Assembly (NCBI GenBank): GCA_018607835.1
Contig: JABBAS010000027.1
Coordinates: 64,876-124,038 of the forward strand
Length of the DNA stretch: 59,163 nucleotides
Source: Methylobacillus sp.
GTDB lineage: Bacteria > Pseudomonadota > Gammaproteobacteria > Burkholderiales > Burkholderiaceae_C
Direction: 5' to 3'
Shown: positions 8,100-16,174 of the stretch, one piece after another
Position numbering within the stretch: the first letter of the stretch is position 1
Layout: every line of letters starts with the position of its first letter
Notes under the pieces: model-generated
Told to the model about the DNA's origin: nothing
Databases searched by the model: none
What the model saw: only the letters and a program-made list of their open reading frames with translations
Translations under genes and position numbers: made by a program

Positions 8100-8972
8100 T
8101 TAGACGCGTGTAACGACTTTTTGACCAAATAATCCGTTTGGCTTTAGCGTGAGCGTACCCACGATGAGTACCAGCGCAACGGTCAGTTTGAGGTCAGAGC
8201 CAATAACGTAGGCACCTAAAAGATTTTCCAATACCCCCACGATAAATCCACCGGCGACGGCTCCCCACGGGTTGTCAATACCCCCCAATAGCGCGGCTGC
8301 AAATCCGTACAGAAGAATGCCGCCCATCATATTGGGATCCAAGAACATGATGGGTGCCATCATGATGCCGGCCACTGCGCCAATGGCGGATGCCAAGCCC
8401 CATCCCAACGCGAGCATCCAGGTAACACGGATACCAACTAAGCTCGCAGAGTCCGGGTTTTGGGCCGCTCCCCGCATAGCAAGCCCGATGGGGGTGAATC
8501 GGAAGAAGAGGTAAATAACCAAAAGCACCGCCAGTGTCACTCCCAAAGATCCTAGCTGGTGACCAGAGATGTACTCGGGAAGCACCGCACTGCGGACGGG
8601 GAAGGGGCTTTCGAATGCCTTTAACGTGTGCTCGAAGATCCAGCCTGACATGGCATTGAAAATAACCAGTAAGCCAACGAACACAATCACGTTAATCAGC
8701 ACAGGCTTGCGTTCCACCGGGCGTATGAAAACCCGCTGTATGACCAGTCCCCCGACAAAGGCGACGCCAACGGTCAAGAAGAAAGCCAACCAATAAGACA
8801 TGCCGCTATCAATCAACCACCAGCAAATGAAGGTTGCGAAAGTCGCCATCTCCCCTTGGGCGAAATTGATGTGGTGTGTCGATTGATAAATCATCACCAA
8901 CGCTAAACCGACAGCAGCGTAGATACTACCGGTTGCGAGGCCTGAAAAAACCTGGAGAAGAAACCCGTCCAT
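8100..8972 (-). CDS. Liv-type ABC transporter permease LivH (system B)
   Basis: Inner-membrane permease, 290 residues. It has the LivH signature HHINFAQGEMATFATF near 33-48, about eight transmembrane segments, and LLGGIDNPWGAVAGGFIVG near 230-248, the loop that couples to LivF/LivG. AAGGAT stands seven bases before the ATG. It lies between livF and livM in the Liv B operon. Its sequence branches away from the LivH proteins of systems A and C in this window, which suggests a different substrate and separate origin. Confidence 0.94.
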   Translation of the reverse strand: MDGFLLQVFSGLATGSIYAAVGLALVMIYQSTHHINFAQGEMATFATFICWWLIDSGMSYWLAFFLTVGVAFVGGLVIQRVFIRPVERKPVLINVIVFVGLLVIFNAMSGWIFEHTLKAFESPFPVRSAVLPEYISGHQLGSLGVTLAVLLVIYLFFRFTPIGLAMRGAAQNPDSASLVGIRVTWMLALGWGLASAIGAVAGIMMAPIMFLDPNMMGGILLYGFAAALLGGIDNPWGAVAGGFIVGVLENLLGAYVIGSDLKLTVALVLIVGTLTLKPNGLFGQKVVTRV

Positions 8973-8990
8973 AACAATAATCCTTGAAAC

Positions 8991-9701
8991 TCAATAGCCG
9001 AGATAGGTGCGACGAATAGTCTCGTCTGCTCGAATGTCCTCGGCTGGGCCAGCAAGTACAACCTTGCCAGTCTCCAAAAGGTAGGCGTGATCGGCCAAAT
9101 TTAGCGCAAGCGACGCATTTTGCTCGACCAACAACATGCTGACGCCGTCGGTCTGATTAATGCTTTTCATGATCTCGAAAATTTCTTGCACGATCAGTGG
9201 TGCGAGGCCAAAGGAGGGCTCGTCAAGCAGTAACAACTTGGGGCGGAGCATCAAGGCGCGGCTAATCGCCAACATCTGCTGCTCTCCGCCTGACAGCGTC
9301 CCTGCCTGTTGGCTAAAGCGCTCCCGCAAACGAGGGAAACGATCGTAGACCTTCTCAATGTCTTCGCTCACCGCAGTCTTGTCTTTGCGTGTGTACGCAC
9401 CCAAGCGCAAGTTTTCGTCAACTGTGAGTCCCGTGAAGGTGCCGCGACCATCCGGTACGTGGGCTACGCCCATACGAACGATCTTGTCCGTCGAGAGGCC
9501 ACTGGTTGACTTGCCATCAAAGATCATCTCGCCAGAGGTTTTAACGGTCTGGCAAACACCGCGTAACGTGGTTGTTTTGCCCGCGCCGTTGGCCCCTAAG
9601 ATCGTGGTGATACCGCCCTCCGCCAACTCGAAATTAACGTTGAATAAGGCTTGCGTGGGACCGTACCACGCGCAAAGGTCTTTAACTTGTAACAAGCTCA
9701 T
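8991..9701 (-). CDS. Liv-type ABC transporter ATPase LivF (system B)
   Basis: Cytoplasmic ATP-binding subunit, 236 residues. It has an intact Walker A GANGAGKTT at 36-44, signature LSGGEQQM near 133-140 and Walker B LLLLDEPSFG near 157. The LivF-specific VPDGRGTFTGLTVDENL follows Walker A. It dimerises with LivG to power the importer. The gene begins two bases after livG. All catalytic motifs are conserved, unlike the LivF of system C at 36858-37580. Confidence 0.95.
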   Translation of the reverse strand: MSLLQVKDLCAWYGPTQALFNVNFELAEGGITTILGANGAGKTTTLRGVCQTVKTSGEMIFDGKSTSGLSTDKIVRMGVAHVPDGRGTFTGLTVDENLRLGAYTRKDKTAVSEDIEKVYDRFPRLRERFSQQAGTLSGGEQQMLAISRALMLRPKLLLLDEPSFGLAPLIVQEIFEIMKSINQTDGVSMLLVEQNASLALNLADHAYLLETGKVVLAGPAEDIRADETIRRTYLGY

Positions 9702-9703
9702 GT

Positions 9704-10483
9704 TTAATCGCCCCCCAAGTAAGCGCGAATAACATCCGGGTGCTTCTGAATTTCTTCAGGGGTTCCTTCCGCAATTTTTTTACCGAAATTAAGTGCCACA
9801 ATCCAGTCAGAAACAGCCATAACCAATTGCATATGGTGCTCTACCAGTAGAACGCTGATGCCCATGTCATCCCGCACCTGCTTGATGAGCGTAGCCAGGT
9901 CTTCCAGCTCCTCGTGGTTCAAGCCAGCGGCGGGTTCATCGAGTAACAGAAGCCGAGGTTGCGCCGCCAATGCGCGCGCAAATTCAACCCGTTTCTGATA
10001 GCCAAAAGGCAGATCGCCCACTTGTCTGTGGGCGACATCCGTCAACTTCAAACGCGTTATCAAGTCGTCAGCCAGCTCTCTCAGGTGCTGCTCTTCTTTC
10101 CGCGTCTTTGCGTTAGGCAGCAAACCGCCAATAAATCCGGTTTCGGATTTACTGTGCGCGCCGACCATGACGTTTTCTTGGACGGTCATCGTTTTAAACA
10201 TCGCCAAGTTCTGGAACGTCCGTCCGATCCCAATTTGCGTCATCTCGTGCACGGGGGTATCCGTGATGGATTTTCCTTCAAAAAGAAGGTCCCCTTCTTG
10301 GTACGCGTACAAGCGACTAAGGCAGTTAAATAATGTGGTTTTTCCCGCCCCGTTAGGACCGATCAAGCCGCAAATTTTGTCCCGCGGTAGGTCGAAACTC
10401 ACACTGTCTAACGCTGTGATTCCGCCAAATCTAACCGTGATTCCCTTGACCTGTAGCAGGGCATTTGTTTCATCGACAACCAA
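9704..10483 (-). CDS. Liv-type ABC transporter ATPase LivG (system B), probable TTG start
   Basis: Cytoplasmic ATPase subunit with Walker A GPNGAGKTT (about residues 42-50), the LivG-type signature PFGYQKRVEFARAL and Walker B LLLLDEPAAGLN with the downstream D-loop. It is the first gene of the complete Liv B operon. A TTG at 10483 lies eight bases after AAGGAG (10492-10497) and is the best start. An in-frame ATG at 10525 has no ribosome binding site, and its added residues do not resemble LivG. The promoter should lie between here and the terminator at 10689-10723. Confidence 0.93.
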   Translation of the reverse strand: MVVDETNALLQVKGITVRFGGITALDSVSFDLPRDKICGLIGPNGAGKTTLFNCLSRLYAYQEGDLLFEGKSITDTPVHEMTQIGIGRTFQNLAMFKTMTVQENVMVGAHSKSETGFIGGLLPNAKTRKEEQHLRELADDLITRLKLTDVAHRQVGDLPFGYQKRVEFARALAAQPRLLLLDEPAAGLNHEELEDLATLIKQVRDDMGISVLLVEHHMQLVMAVSDWIVALNFGKKIAEGTPEEIQKHPDVIRAYLGGD

Positions 10484-10688
10484 ATCAAAATCTCCTTGTG
10501 ACCCACATCGCTGTGATGCAGCCAAAAGTGTAGGGCTGGATCAAAAAACGTACCCTAGGTTAAACACCAATACCGTGTCATGTAGGTGCCAACCTATTTG
10601 GAGGGTGGTTTCATAAGTCCAAGTGCAAAGAGCTTGAAAGGCTTTGTTAGCGGGGCTTCTGCGTAAATCTACCGCTGGATACCGTCAT

Positions 10689-10723
10689 AAAAAAAGCCCT
10701 GATGCGTAGACGCAAAGGGCTTT
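10689..10723 (-). terminator. Intrinsic terminator after the SulP gene
   Basis: Inverted repeat AAAGCCCT...AGGGCTTT with an inner GCG/CGC pair and TAGA loop. Read leftward, it is followed by a run of seven T, and it lies 23 bases beyond the SulP stop. It separates the sulfide/SulP unit from the Liv B operon. Between it and 10484 I see no further gene. Confidence 0.8.
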
Positions 10724-10745
10724 AAAAACCTATCACAACTAGGGG

Positions 10746-12536
10746 TTATTGGCGCAAAGTCTCAAACGCTTGAAAGTGCGTCAAGAAAACGTGTCCAGAC
10801 AAATCGTGAATGAACTCGGTTTCCTTCAGTTTGTCCATGACGGGTCCCTTCACTTCAGAGAGGTGTAGTTTGATATGGGCGCCTTTTAAGCGGGCATCGA
10901 TGGCCTCCAGACTCTCAAGCGCACTCGCATCAATCGCGTTGACAGCCGAGCACTGCAACACCACATGGGCAATACCCGCGCGGTTAGCTACCGCCGCATT
11001 CACGGAGTCTTCTAAGGCCCTTGCATTGGCGAAATAGAGGCTTTCATCGACGCGCAAACTAAGGACCTTGGGATCGACTTGAACAGTGTGACGGGCCACG
11101 TTGCGGAAATGCTCTGTCCCCTCAACCAAGCCAACTTCCGCAATATGCGGGCGACTGGTTCGAAACAGAAAGAGCGCAAGCGACACGCCAACGCCGCAAA
11201 TTAGTCCCATCTCGACGCCGGCTCCCAGCGTCACCAAGATAGTCGTCAATACCGCCGTGAAGTCCGATTTGGAGTAGGCCCAAGTCCGTTTCAAAACACC
11301 CAAGTCAACCAAGGACAGAACCGCCACAATGATGGTTGCCGCTAATGTGGCCTTAGGTAAAAAATACAGTGCAGGCGTCAACAGCAGTGAGGCCACCAGA
11401 ATGCCCCCCGCCGTAAACACCCCGGCGGCAGGGGTTTGTGCACCGGCATCGAAGTTAACCACGGAGCGCGAAAAGCCGCCCGTCACGGGGAAGCCACCCG
11501 AGAAGGCTGACGACACATTGCTGGCGCCTAGGGCAATTAACTCTTGGTCGGGAACAATCCGTTGTCGACGCTTGGCGGCCAGTGTTTGGCCAACAGACAC
11601 CGACTCAACAAAGCCCACCACGCTGATGAGCAGGGCAGGTACCAACAGCGACTGCCATAGACCCATGTCAAGGCTGGGCAGGCTGAACGGCGGCAGGCCT
11701 TGCGGAACCTCACCAACAATCTTGAGGCCTTTGGCCTGCCAGTCGAAAGCCCAGGTCGCGATGGTCGTCAGTGCAATGGCCGCGACTGGCCCCGTTTTGG
11801 CAACGATATCGGCAGGCGCCTCCTTCATTCCCAGTCGCTTTAGCAATGGCTTAAGACCCTTACGCACCCAGAATAAAAACGCGGTAGTAAACACACCGAC
11901 GCCTATGGATAGGGCGTGCGCCGATGGCAATTGGGTGACGAGTTGGCTCAACATCTCTACAAAATGATGTCCGCCCGCTGTCACGCCCAAAATAGTTTTG
12001 ACTTGGCTTGCGGCAATGAGCAGGCCCGACGCCGTGATAAAGCCAGAGATGACCGGGTGGCTTAAGAAGTTGGCTAAAAACCCAAGACGGAACAATCCCA
12101 AAACAATCAAGATGACGCCGGAAAGAAAGGCGAGGGTGATGGCGATCTCCCAATACGCATGCGTGCCCACCGCCGCATGCTCACCGATCACCGCAGCCGT
12201 CATCAACGACACCACGGCCACTGGGCCAACCGCTAACGCACGACTGGTGCCAAAGATGGCATATAAAACCAACGGTGCGACGCTGGCGTACAAGCCGACC
12301 TCTGCAGGCAGACCCGCGAGCAGCGCATAAGCCAGGCTCTGCGGAATCAACATGATGGTCACGATCGCCGCGGCCACCAAATCCCTTACAAGTGTGGGTT
12401 GGTCATACTGCGGCGCCCATTCGAAAATGGGCATGAATGCCTTGACGCGGTCAACCCAGCTGGCGCTACCTTGCGCATTGAAATGTATTGGACTCATGGT
12501 TTGATGTTTGGTTTGATGTTTGGTTTGGCCAGCCAT
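10746..12536 (-). CDS. SulP family anion (sulfate-type) transporter with STAS domain
   Basis: Inner-membrane transporter, up to 596 residues. The N-terminal half has the SulP opening (LVRDLVAAAIVTIMLIPQSLAYALLAGLPAEVGLYAS near 45-81). About a dozen membrane segments follow, then a C-terminal cytoplasmic STAS domain (about 485-590) with VNAIDASALESLEAI. The SulP family moves sulfate, bicarbonate or other anions. The gene overlaps the DUF442-SQR gene: an ATG at 12497 gives a four-base ATGA overlap, while the ATG at 12536 has AAAGG six bases upstream and gives a longer overlap. Co-expression with sulfide oxidation suggests export or import of an oxidised sulfur anion; this is inference. Confidence 0.9.
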   Translation of the reverse strand: MAGQTKHQTKHQTMSPIHFNAQGSASWVDRVKAFMPIFEWAPQYDQPTLVRDLVAAAIVTIMLIPQSLAYALLAGLPAEVGLYASVAPLVLYAIFGTSRALAVGPVAVVSLMTAAVIGEHAAVGTHAYWEIAITLAFLSGVILIVLGLFRLGFLANFLSHPVISGFITASGLLIAASQVKTILGVTAGGHHFVEMLSQLVTQLPSAHALSIGVGVFTTAFLFWVRKGLKPLLKRLGMKEAPADIVAKTGPVAAIALTTIATWAFDWQAKGLKIVGEVPQGLPPFSLPSLDMGLWQSLLVPALLISVVGFVESVSVGQTLAAKRRQRIVPDQELIALGASNVSSAFSGGFPVTGGFSRSVVNFDAGAQTPAAGVFTAGGILVASLLLTPALYFLPKATLAATIIVAVLSLVDLGVLKRTWAYSKSDFTAVLTTILVTLGAGVEMGLICGVGVSLALFLFRTSRPHIAEVGLVEGTEHFRNVARHTVQVDPKVLSLRVDESLYFANARALEDSVNAAVANRAGIAHVVLQCSAVNAIDASALESLEAIDARLKGAHIKLHLSEVKGPVMDKLKETEFIHDLSGHVFLTHFQAFETLRQ

Positions 12537-14227
12537 TCACGGCCTTTGAGCATGCCTTCCCAGTACAGCGGGGGCAATATGCGCTCTTTTAGCAGCCACG
12601 CCAAACGCGTCGGACGCGTCCCGTTGATCAACCACTGGGGGAGCGATGGGGCCAACTTGCCACCATAGGTGAACTCGGCCAAGACAATGCGTCCACGCTC
12701 TACTGTTAAGGGACAGGAGCCGTAGCCGTCATAAGTCGCTGCGCCCTGCAGTTTACCCAAGGCGACCAACACGTTGTGTGCGACGACAGGGGCCTGCTTG
12801 CGCACCGCCGCGGCTGTTTTGGCATTGCTGGAATTCCCAACGTCGCCCAACGCGTATACGTTGCTAAACCGTGTATGTCGCATAGAGCCGGGATCAATGT
12901 CGACCCAACCCGCAGCATCTGCCAACGGACTCGAACGAATAAAGTCAGGGGCCTTCTGTGGTGGCACCACGTGAATCATGTCGTAGTCTTGCACGAGCTC
13001 ACTCACGGTGCCATCAGCGGCGGTTTGTTTGAACGTTGCCTGCTTCGCTTTGCCGTCGATAGCGACCAAACTACGGGTGAAGTTAATTTGAATGCCGTAG
13101 GCATGGATGTACTCCATCAGCGCTGGCACATACTCGGGCACGCCGAATAAGACGCCACCTGCATTGCAAAACTCTATTTGAATATCCTTCAGTACACCTT
13201 CGCGGCGCCAGTGGTCCGCCGACAAGTACATGGCCTTCTGAGGGGCTCCTGCGCACTTAATGGGCATGGCGGGTTGCGTAAACAAGGCTTTGCCGCCACG
13301 CAGGCTTTGCACCAATTGCCACGTGTAGGGGGCCAGATCGTAACGGTAGTTCGACGTCACACCATCGTGGCCTAGCGCGTCGTTCAGGCCGGGAATGGCG
13401 TCCCAATCCAGCGTGAGACCCGGGCAGACGATCAGTTGCTGGTAGCTTACGGTGCTGCCATCTTCCAGCGCAAGGGTATTGTTTTCTGGGTCGAAGGTCG
13501 CAACCGCGCCAACAATGCGTTTGACGCCCGCAGGGATCACTACGGACATGGGGCGTGCGGTCGTATCCGCTTTGAAGATACCGCCACCGACCATGGTCCA
13601 GCCAGGCTGATAGCTATGCCGCTCGTTGGGTTCGATGATGGCGATGTCTAGACCACTGTCACGCGCCAGCAAGCTAGAAGCCGTCGCGATACCCGCGGAT
13701 CCGCCGCCAACAATGACGATCTGATGATGATTGCCTTTTGCGACGCTCGCGACGTTTTCGACGTTTGTAGCGCTTGCACCCGACTCAGACACCGCTGTCA
13801 TCTCCGTCGGCTCGGGCGCCGCGAATCGGTCGGCGAGGGCGGACAGATCGAAGCCTGCGGTGTGTGTTGTCTGCAGAATCGCATCCGCCGATTGCGTCCC
13901 CACTTGCGACAGCGCCCACATGGTGGCCGAGCGCGTACCGCTGCGGCAGTAAGCTAAGACGGGATGCGGGGAGGTGGCTAACAGGGCTGCGAACGCTTTC
14001 CCATCCGCATCGCTTACCTGTCCCGTGACCGCTGGCAAGTAATGCGCCTTCATGCCCGCTGCCTCTGCGGCCGCATGAATGTCTGCGAATGCAACCTGAT
14101 CGGGTGTCTCTCCATCTGGTCGGTTGCAGATGATGGTCTGAAAGCCAGAGCCAGCGATAGAGGTCATATCGTCAACGGCAATTTGCGCAGTCACCGTTAG
14201 CGTGGTGTCAATTTGATGAAGCTTCAT
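12494..14227 (-). CDS. DUF442 (BLH phosphatase/rhodanese-like) domain fused to sulfide:quinone oxidoreductase
   Basis: A 577-residue two-domain protein. Residues 1-140 match the DUF442/TIGR01244 fold, with an active loop CRSGTR at 94-99 like a rhodanese cysteine loop. After a linker (140-165), residues 167-565 form an FAD-dependent oxidoreductase. It has dinucleotide motif GGGSAG (174-179), Cys268 in CPG, Cys325 in KCAGAPQK and Cys505 in YGSCPL. These match the catalytic cysteines of the mitochondrial-type SQR. SQR oxidises sulfide to persulfide/polysulfide and passes electrons to quinone at the membrane; the DUF442 part may accept or transfer the sulfur (inference). First gene of an operon with SulP. 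No sulfide-responsive repressor or persulfide dioxygenase is adjacent. Confidence 0.92.
   Translation of the reverse strand: MKLHQIDTTLTVTAQIAVDDMTSIAGSGFQTIICNRPDGETPDQVAFADIHAAAEAAGMKAHYLPAVTGQVSDADGKAFAALLATSPHPVLAYCRSGTRSATMWALSQVGTQSADAILQTTHTAGFDLSALADRFAAPEPTEMTAVSESGASATNVENVASVAKGNHHQIVIVGGGSAGIATASSLLARDSGLDIAIIEPNERHSYQPGWTMVGGGIFKADTTARPMSVVIPAGVKRIVGAVATFDPENNTLALEDGSTVSYQQLIVCPGLTLDWDAIPGLNDALGHDGVTSNYRYDLAPYTWQLVQSLRGGKALFTQPAMPIKCAGAPQKAMYLSADHWRREGVLKDIQIEFCNAGGVLFGVPEYVPALMEYIHAYGIQINFTRSLVAIDGKAKQATFKQTAADGTVSELVQDYDMIHVVPPQKAPDFIRSSPLADAAGWVDIDPGSMRHTRFSNVYALGDVGNSSNAKTAAAVRKQAPVVAHNVLVALGKLQGAATYDGYGSCPLTVERGRIVLAEFTYGGKLAPSLPQWLINGTRPTRLAWLLKERILPPLYWEGMLKGREWLAKPNIKPNIKP
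12498..12527. repeat. 12-bp tandem repeat across the SQR/SulP overlap
   Basis: GGTTTGATGTTT occurs twice in tandem (12498-12509 and 12510-12521), followed by half a unit. It codes the last residues of the SQR protein (KPNI repeated) and, if the ATG at 12536 is used, the SulP N-terminus (TKHQ repeated). The unit is a multiple of three, so copy changes keep both frames. Confidence 0.9.
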
Positions 14228-14260
14228 ATTGTTTCGTTTAATTTGTATTTAGAGGTATTG

Positions 14261-14273
14261 TGCCAAATTGGCA
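14261..14273. promoter_or_regulatory. Palindrome upstream of the sulfide operon, candidate operator
   Basis: TGCCAAATTGGCA is a perfect 13-base palindrome 34-46 bases before the SQR start codon. Read leftward, its TTGGCA half could also act as a -35 element. The position fits a sulfide-responsive repressor site, but no repressor gene is in the neighbourhood. Confidence 0.4.
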
Positions 14274-14333
14274 TGGGGTAATTGCTTGTTGCGCGGGGAT
14301 ATTAACGGGCTGACTTCGCTTCAAAGATCGGGC

Positions 14334-14373
14334 AAAAAAATAGGGCTCAACTCATAGAGTTGGAGCCCTTTTT
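14334..14373 (-). terminator. Intrinsic (possibly bidirectional) terminator
   Basis: AGGGCTC-AACTC, loop ATA, GAGTT-G-GAGCCCT forms a long hairpin with one bulge. It has seven A on the left and five T on the right. Read leftward, it ends transcription of the gene at 14394-15113, 20 bases past its stop, and separates it from the sulfide operon promoter. Confidence 0.85.
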
Positions 14374-14393
14374 GCTCTGGCGATGTCAGCGCC

Positions 14394-15113
14394 TTAATCG
14401 ACTTGGTCCAGCAGTGTCTGTAACCGTTTGGTAAGTACCTGCGCGGTGTGTAGCGACAGGCGCTCTTTTAGGCGGGCAGCCGCTGTTTTCGCACGCTCCT
14501 GCTTCTCGATGCTGCGTAGGTTACCTTTCAGTGTGACCGTAAGTGACTCAATTTTGTGATCCAAATCAGCTAGCAAATCGATGTACTGCTGGCGCTCTTC
14601 GCGGCTTTGCTGCAATGTCTGAATTGAGGCTGCAATGTCTTGCCAAGAAAGCGTAGAGGCATCTTTGGCGTAGGCGTCCACCGCCTGAAAAATTTCGGGC
14701 AGGCGTTCACCCAGCGTCCCCAAATCGGCTTCTTCTAGCGCGTGCAGGCCAAATTGGTGCCCGTTTTTGGATTGCTCTGCCAGAAACGCTTCCAGCTCAG
14801 AAAACGTGGCCTCTTGAGCGCGCTTAGGAAGCGAGGGAATGCCGTCTGACGCGGCATTGTCGCTCACCGCTGCATTTGCCGTGGTTTTATTGGTTGGGAA
14901 GGACTGGGGTATGGCCGCATCCGCGCCAGCGATTGAGACAACTTTGTTGGGTACGACGGCCGCTTCAGGGGCCTCTTTGTGAAGGCTTGTCGGGCTTGAG
15001 GTGGGCGCGTCCAGATCAGGCGTGGCGTTGTAGTCAACCGGGCTCCAGCCCTTGCCGGGTTGGTATCTCAGCAACGTGGTGGCGTAATCTTCATCGTTAT
15101 TTTTAGGTTGCAT
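14394..15113 (-). CDS. Hypothetical protein with C-terminal coiled coil
   Basis: A 239-residue soluble protein that I do not recognise. The first 100 residues are polar and proline/alanine-rich, probably disordered, beginning with MQPKNNDEDYATTLLRYQPG. The rest is rich in Glu, Gln, Leu and Ala with heptad-like spacing (about 105-239). Segments such as LQQSREERQQYIDLLADLDHK and IEKQERAKTAAARLKERL are likely coiled coil. There is no signal peptide or membrane segment. It has only a weak ribosome binding site (GGA) and its own terminator, so it seems to be a single-gene unit. A structural or scaffold role is possible but unproven. Confidence 0.65.
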   Translation of the reverse strand: MQPKNNDEDYATTLLRYQPGKGWSPVDYNATPDLDAPTSSPTSLHKEAPEAAVVPNKVVSIAGADAAIPQSFPTNKTTANAAVSDNAASDGIPSLPKRAQEATFSELEAFLAEQSKNGHQFGLHALEEADLGTLGERLPEIFQAVDAYAKDASTLSWQDIAASIQTLQQSREERQQYIDLLADLDHKIESLTVTLKGNLRSIEKQERAKTAAARLKERLSLHTAQVLTKRLQTLLDQVD

Positions 15114-15407
15114 GGTGAGTCCATTTCAAGCGTAAGTGTCAACGCAGGAGGGTTAGTGTCTGTGATATTTTCAGATTAGGCAAGTGACTCAAAACGAAAA
15201 GTGAATATAAACAACAACTACGCCATTTTTTCTCGGGACTACTTTAACGTGTGCGTGACGTCATCTGTGAGCGAACAGCCCGTTGCTTTGGCTAGCGTTG
15301 GCTAGCGATGGTGGACTTGGTTAATTGGCGACGCGTGAAAACAGGCTACTTCATTACCCAATCATTTATTTAACATAATATACATTGTAGAATATTAAAG
15401 ATGGGAG
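15114..15407. other. AT-rich intergenic region with a short tandem repeat
   Basis: A gap of 294 bases between two leftward genes. It contains a perfect tandem duplication of TTGGCTAGCG at 15288-15307 and an AT-rich stretch near 15360-15400. It should hold the promoter of the gene at 14394-15113. I see no coding potential or strong hairpin. Confidence 0.5.
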
Positions 15408-16088
15408 TCACCACGTCCCGCGTTTCAGGCGTTGACGCGCCAAGATGGCCGCCTTCAAAACCACGGCGCTATCGGGCTGACTGCCAATGAGCGCAAAGTC
15501 CAGGGCATTTAAACCGTGTTCGTTCTTTAGCAGCACGTCCGCGCCTTCGTCTAGCAGCGTCTGCACTGACGCCAGCAAGCCATACTGGGCCGCCATCATC
15601 AATGGCGTCGTGCCATTTGGAGACGCGGCATCGATATACGCGTAATGCGCCAACAAGTTGCGGATGATGTTTGGTGCGGCGACCGCCCGACACGCCGAGG
15701 CGTAATGCAGTGCCACCCAGCCCGTACCGTTCACGGCCGACTCAGCTGAGAGCAATGCGGAGACGGTGTCTGAATCGCATTGGATCGCAGCAAACATCAG
15801 CGGCGTTTCTTGATGATTGTTGCGGGTATCGATCTCGAATCCCGGTTGGGTGAGCAGCCAGTCGCGAATGGACGGCGACGGCGTCTTGATCGCCACGTGC
15901 AGCGCCGTGTTGCCATCGGCATCCCGGACGTTGACCCCCAAGACGTTGTTTGGCGATTGTCCAAGCCAGCTGCTAGCGGCCCACACGTCGTCGCTACGAA
16001 CCGCCTCAAACCACGCGCGGGCGTCCACCGCTTCCGCACGTACCCCTAGGCTAAGAAGCACGCTAACGAAAATAATTAATGTCTTCAT
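15408..16088 (-). CDS. Secreted ankyrin-repeat protein
   Basis: A 226-residue protein with a signal peptide (MKTLIIFVSVLLSLGVRAEA, cleavage near 18-20), so probably periplasmic. Ankyrin repeats run from about 55 to 205; clear units begin at DADGNTALHVAIK, NNHQETPLMFAAI, GTGWVALHYAS, PNGTTPLMMAAQYG and NEHGLNALDFALI. The repeats mediate protein-protein contacts; the partner is unknown. It follows tatD on the same strand by 86 bases. The start has no obvious Shine-Dalgarno sequence and an AT-rich leader. Periplasmic ankyrin proteins downstream of tatD are familiar in Burkholderiales. Confidence 0.82.
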   Translation of the reverse strand: MKTLIIFVSVLLSLGVRAEAVDARAWFEAVRSDDVWAASSWLGQSPNNVLGVNVRDADGNTALHVAIKTPSPSIRDWLLTQPGFEIDTRNNHQETPLMFAAIQCDSDTVSALLSAESAVNGTGWVALHYASACRAVAAPNIIRNLLAHYAYIDAASPNGTTPLMMAAQYGLLASVQTLLDEGADVLLKNEHGLNALDFALIGSQPDSAVVLKAAILARQRLKRGTW

Positions 16089-16174
16089 ATCAACATACTT
16101 TATTATTTACTTAATGTTATTTATGAAGATTAAAGGGGCTAGAAACAACGAATAGTGCTGCCACTAAAACAGGT

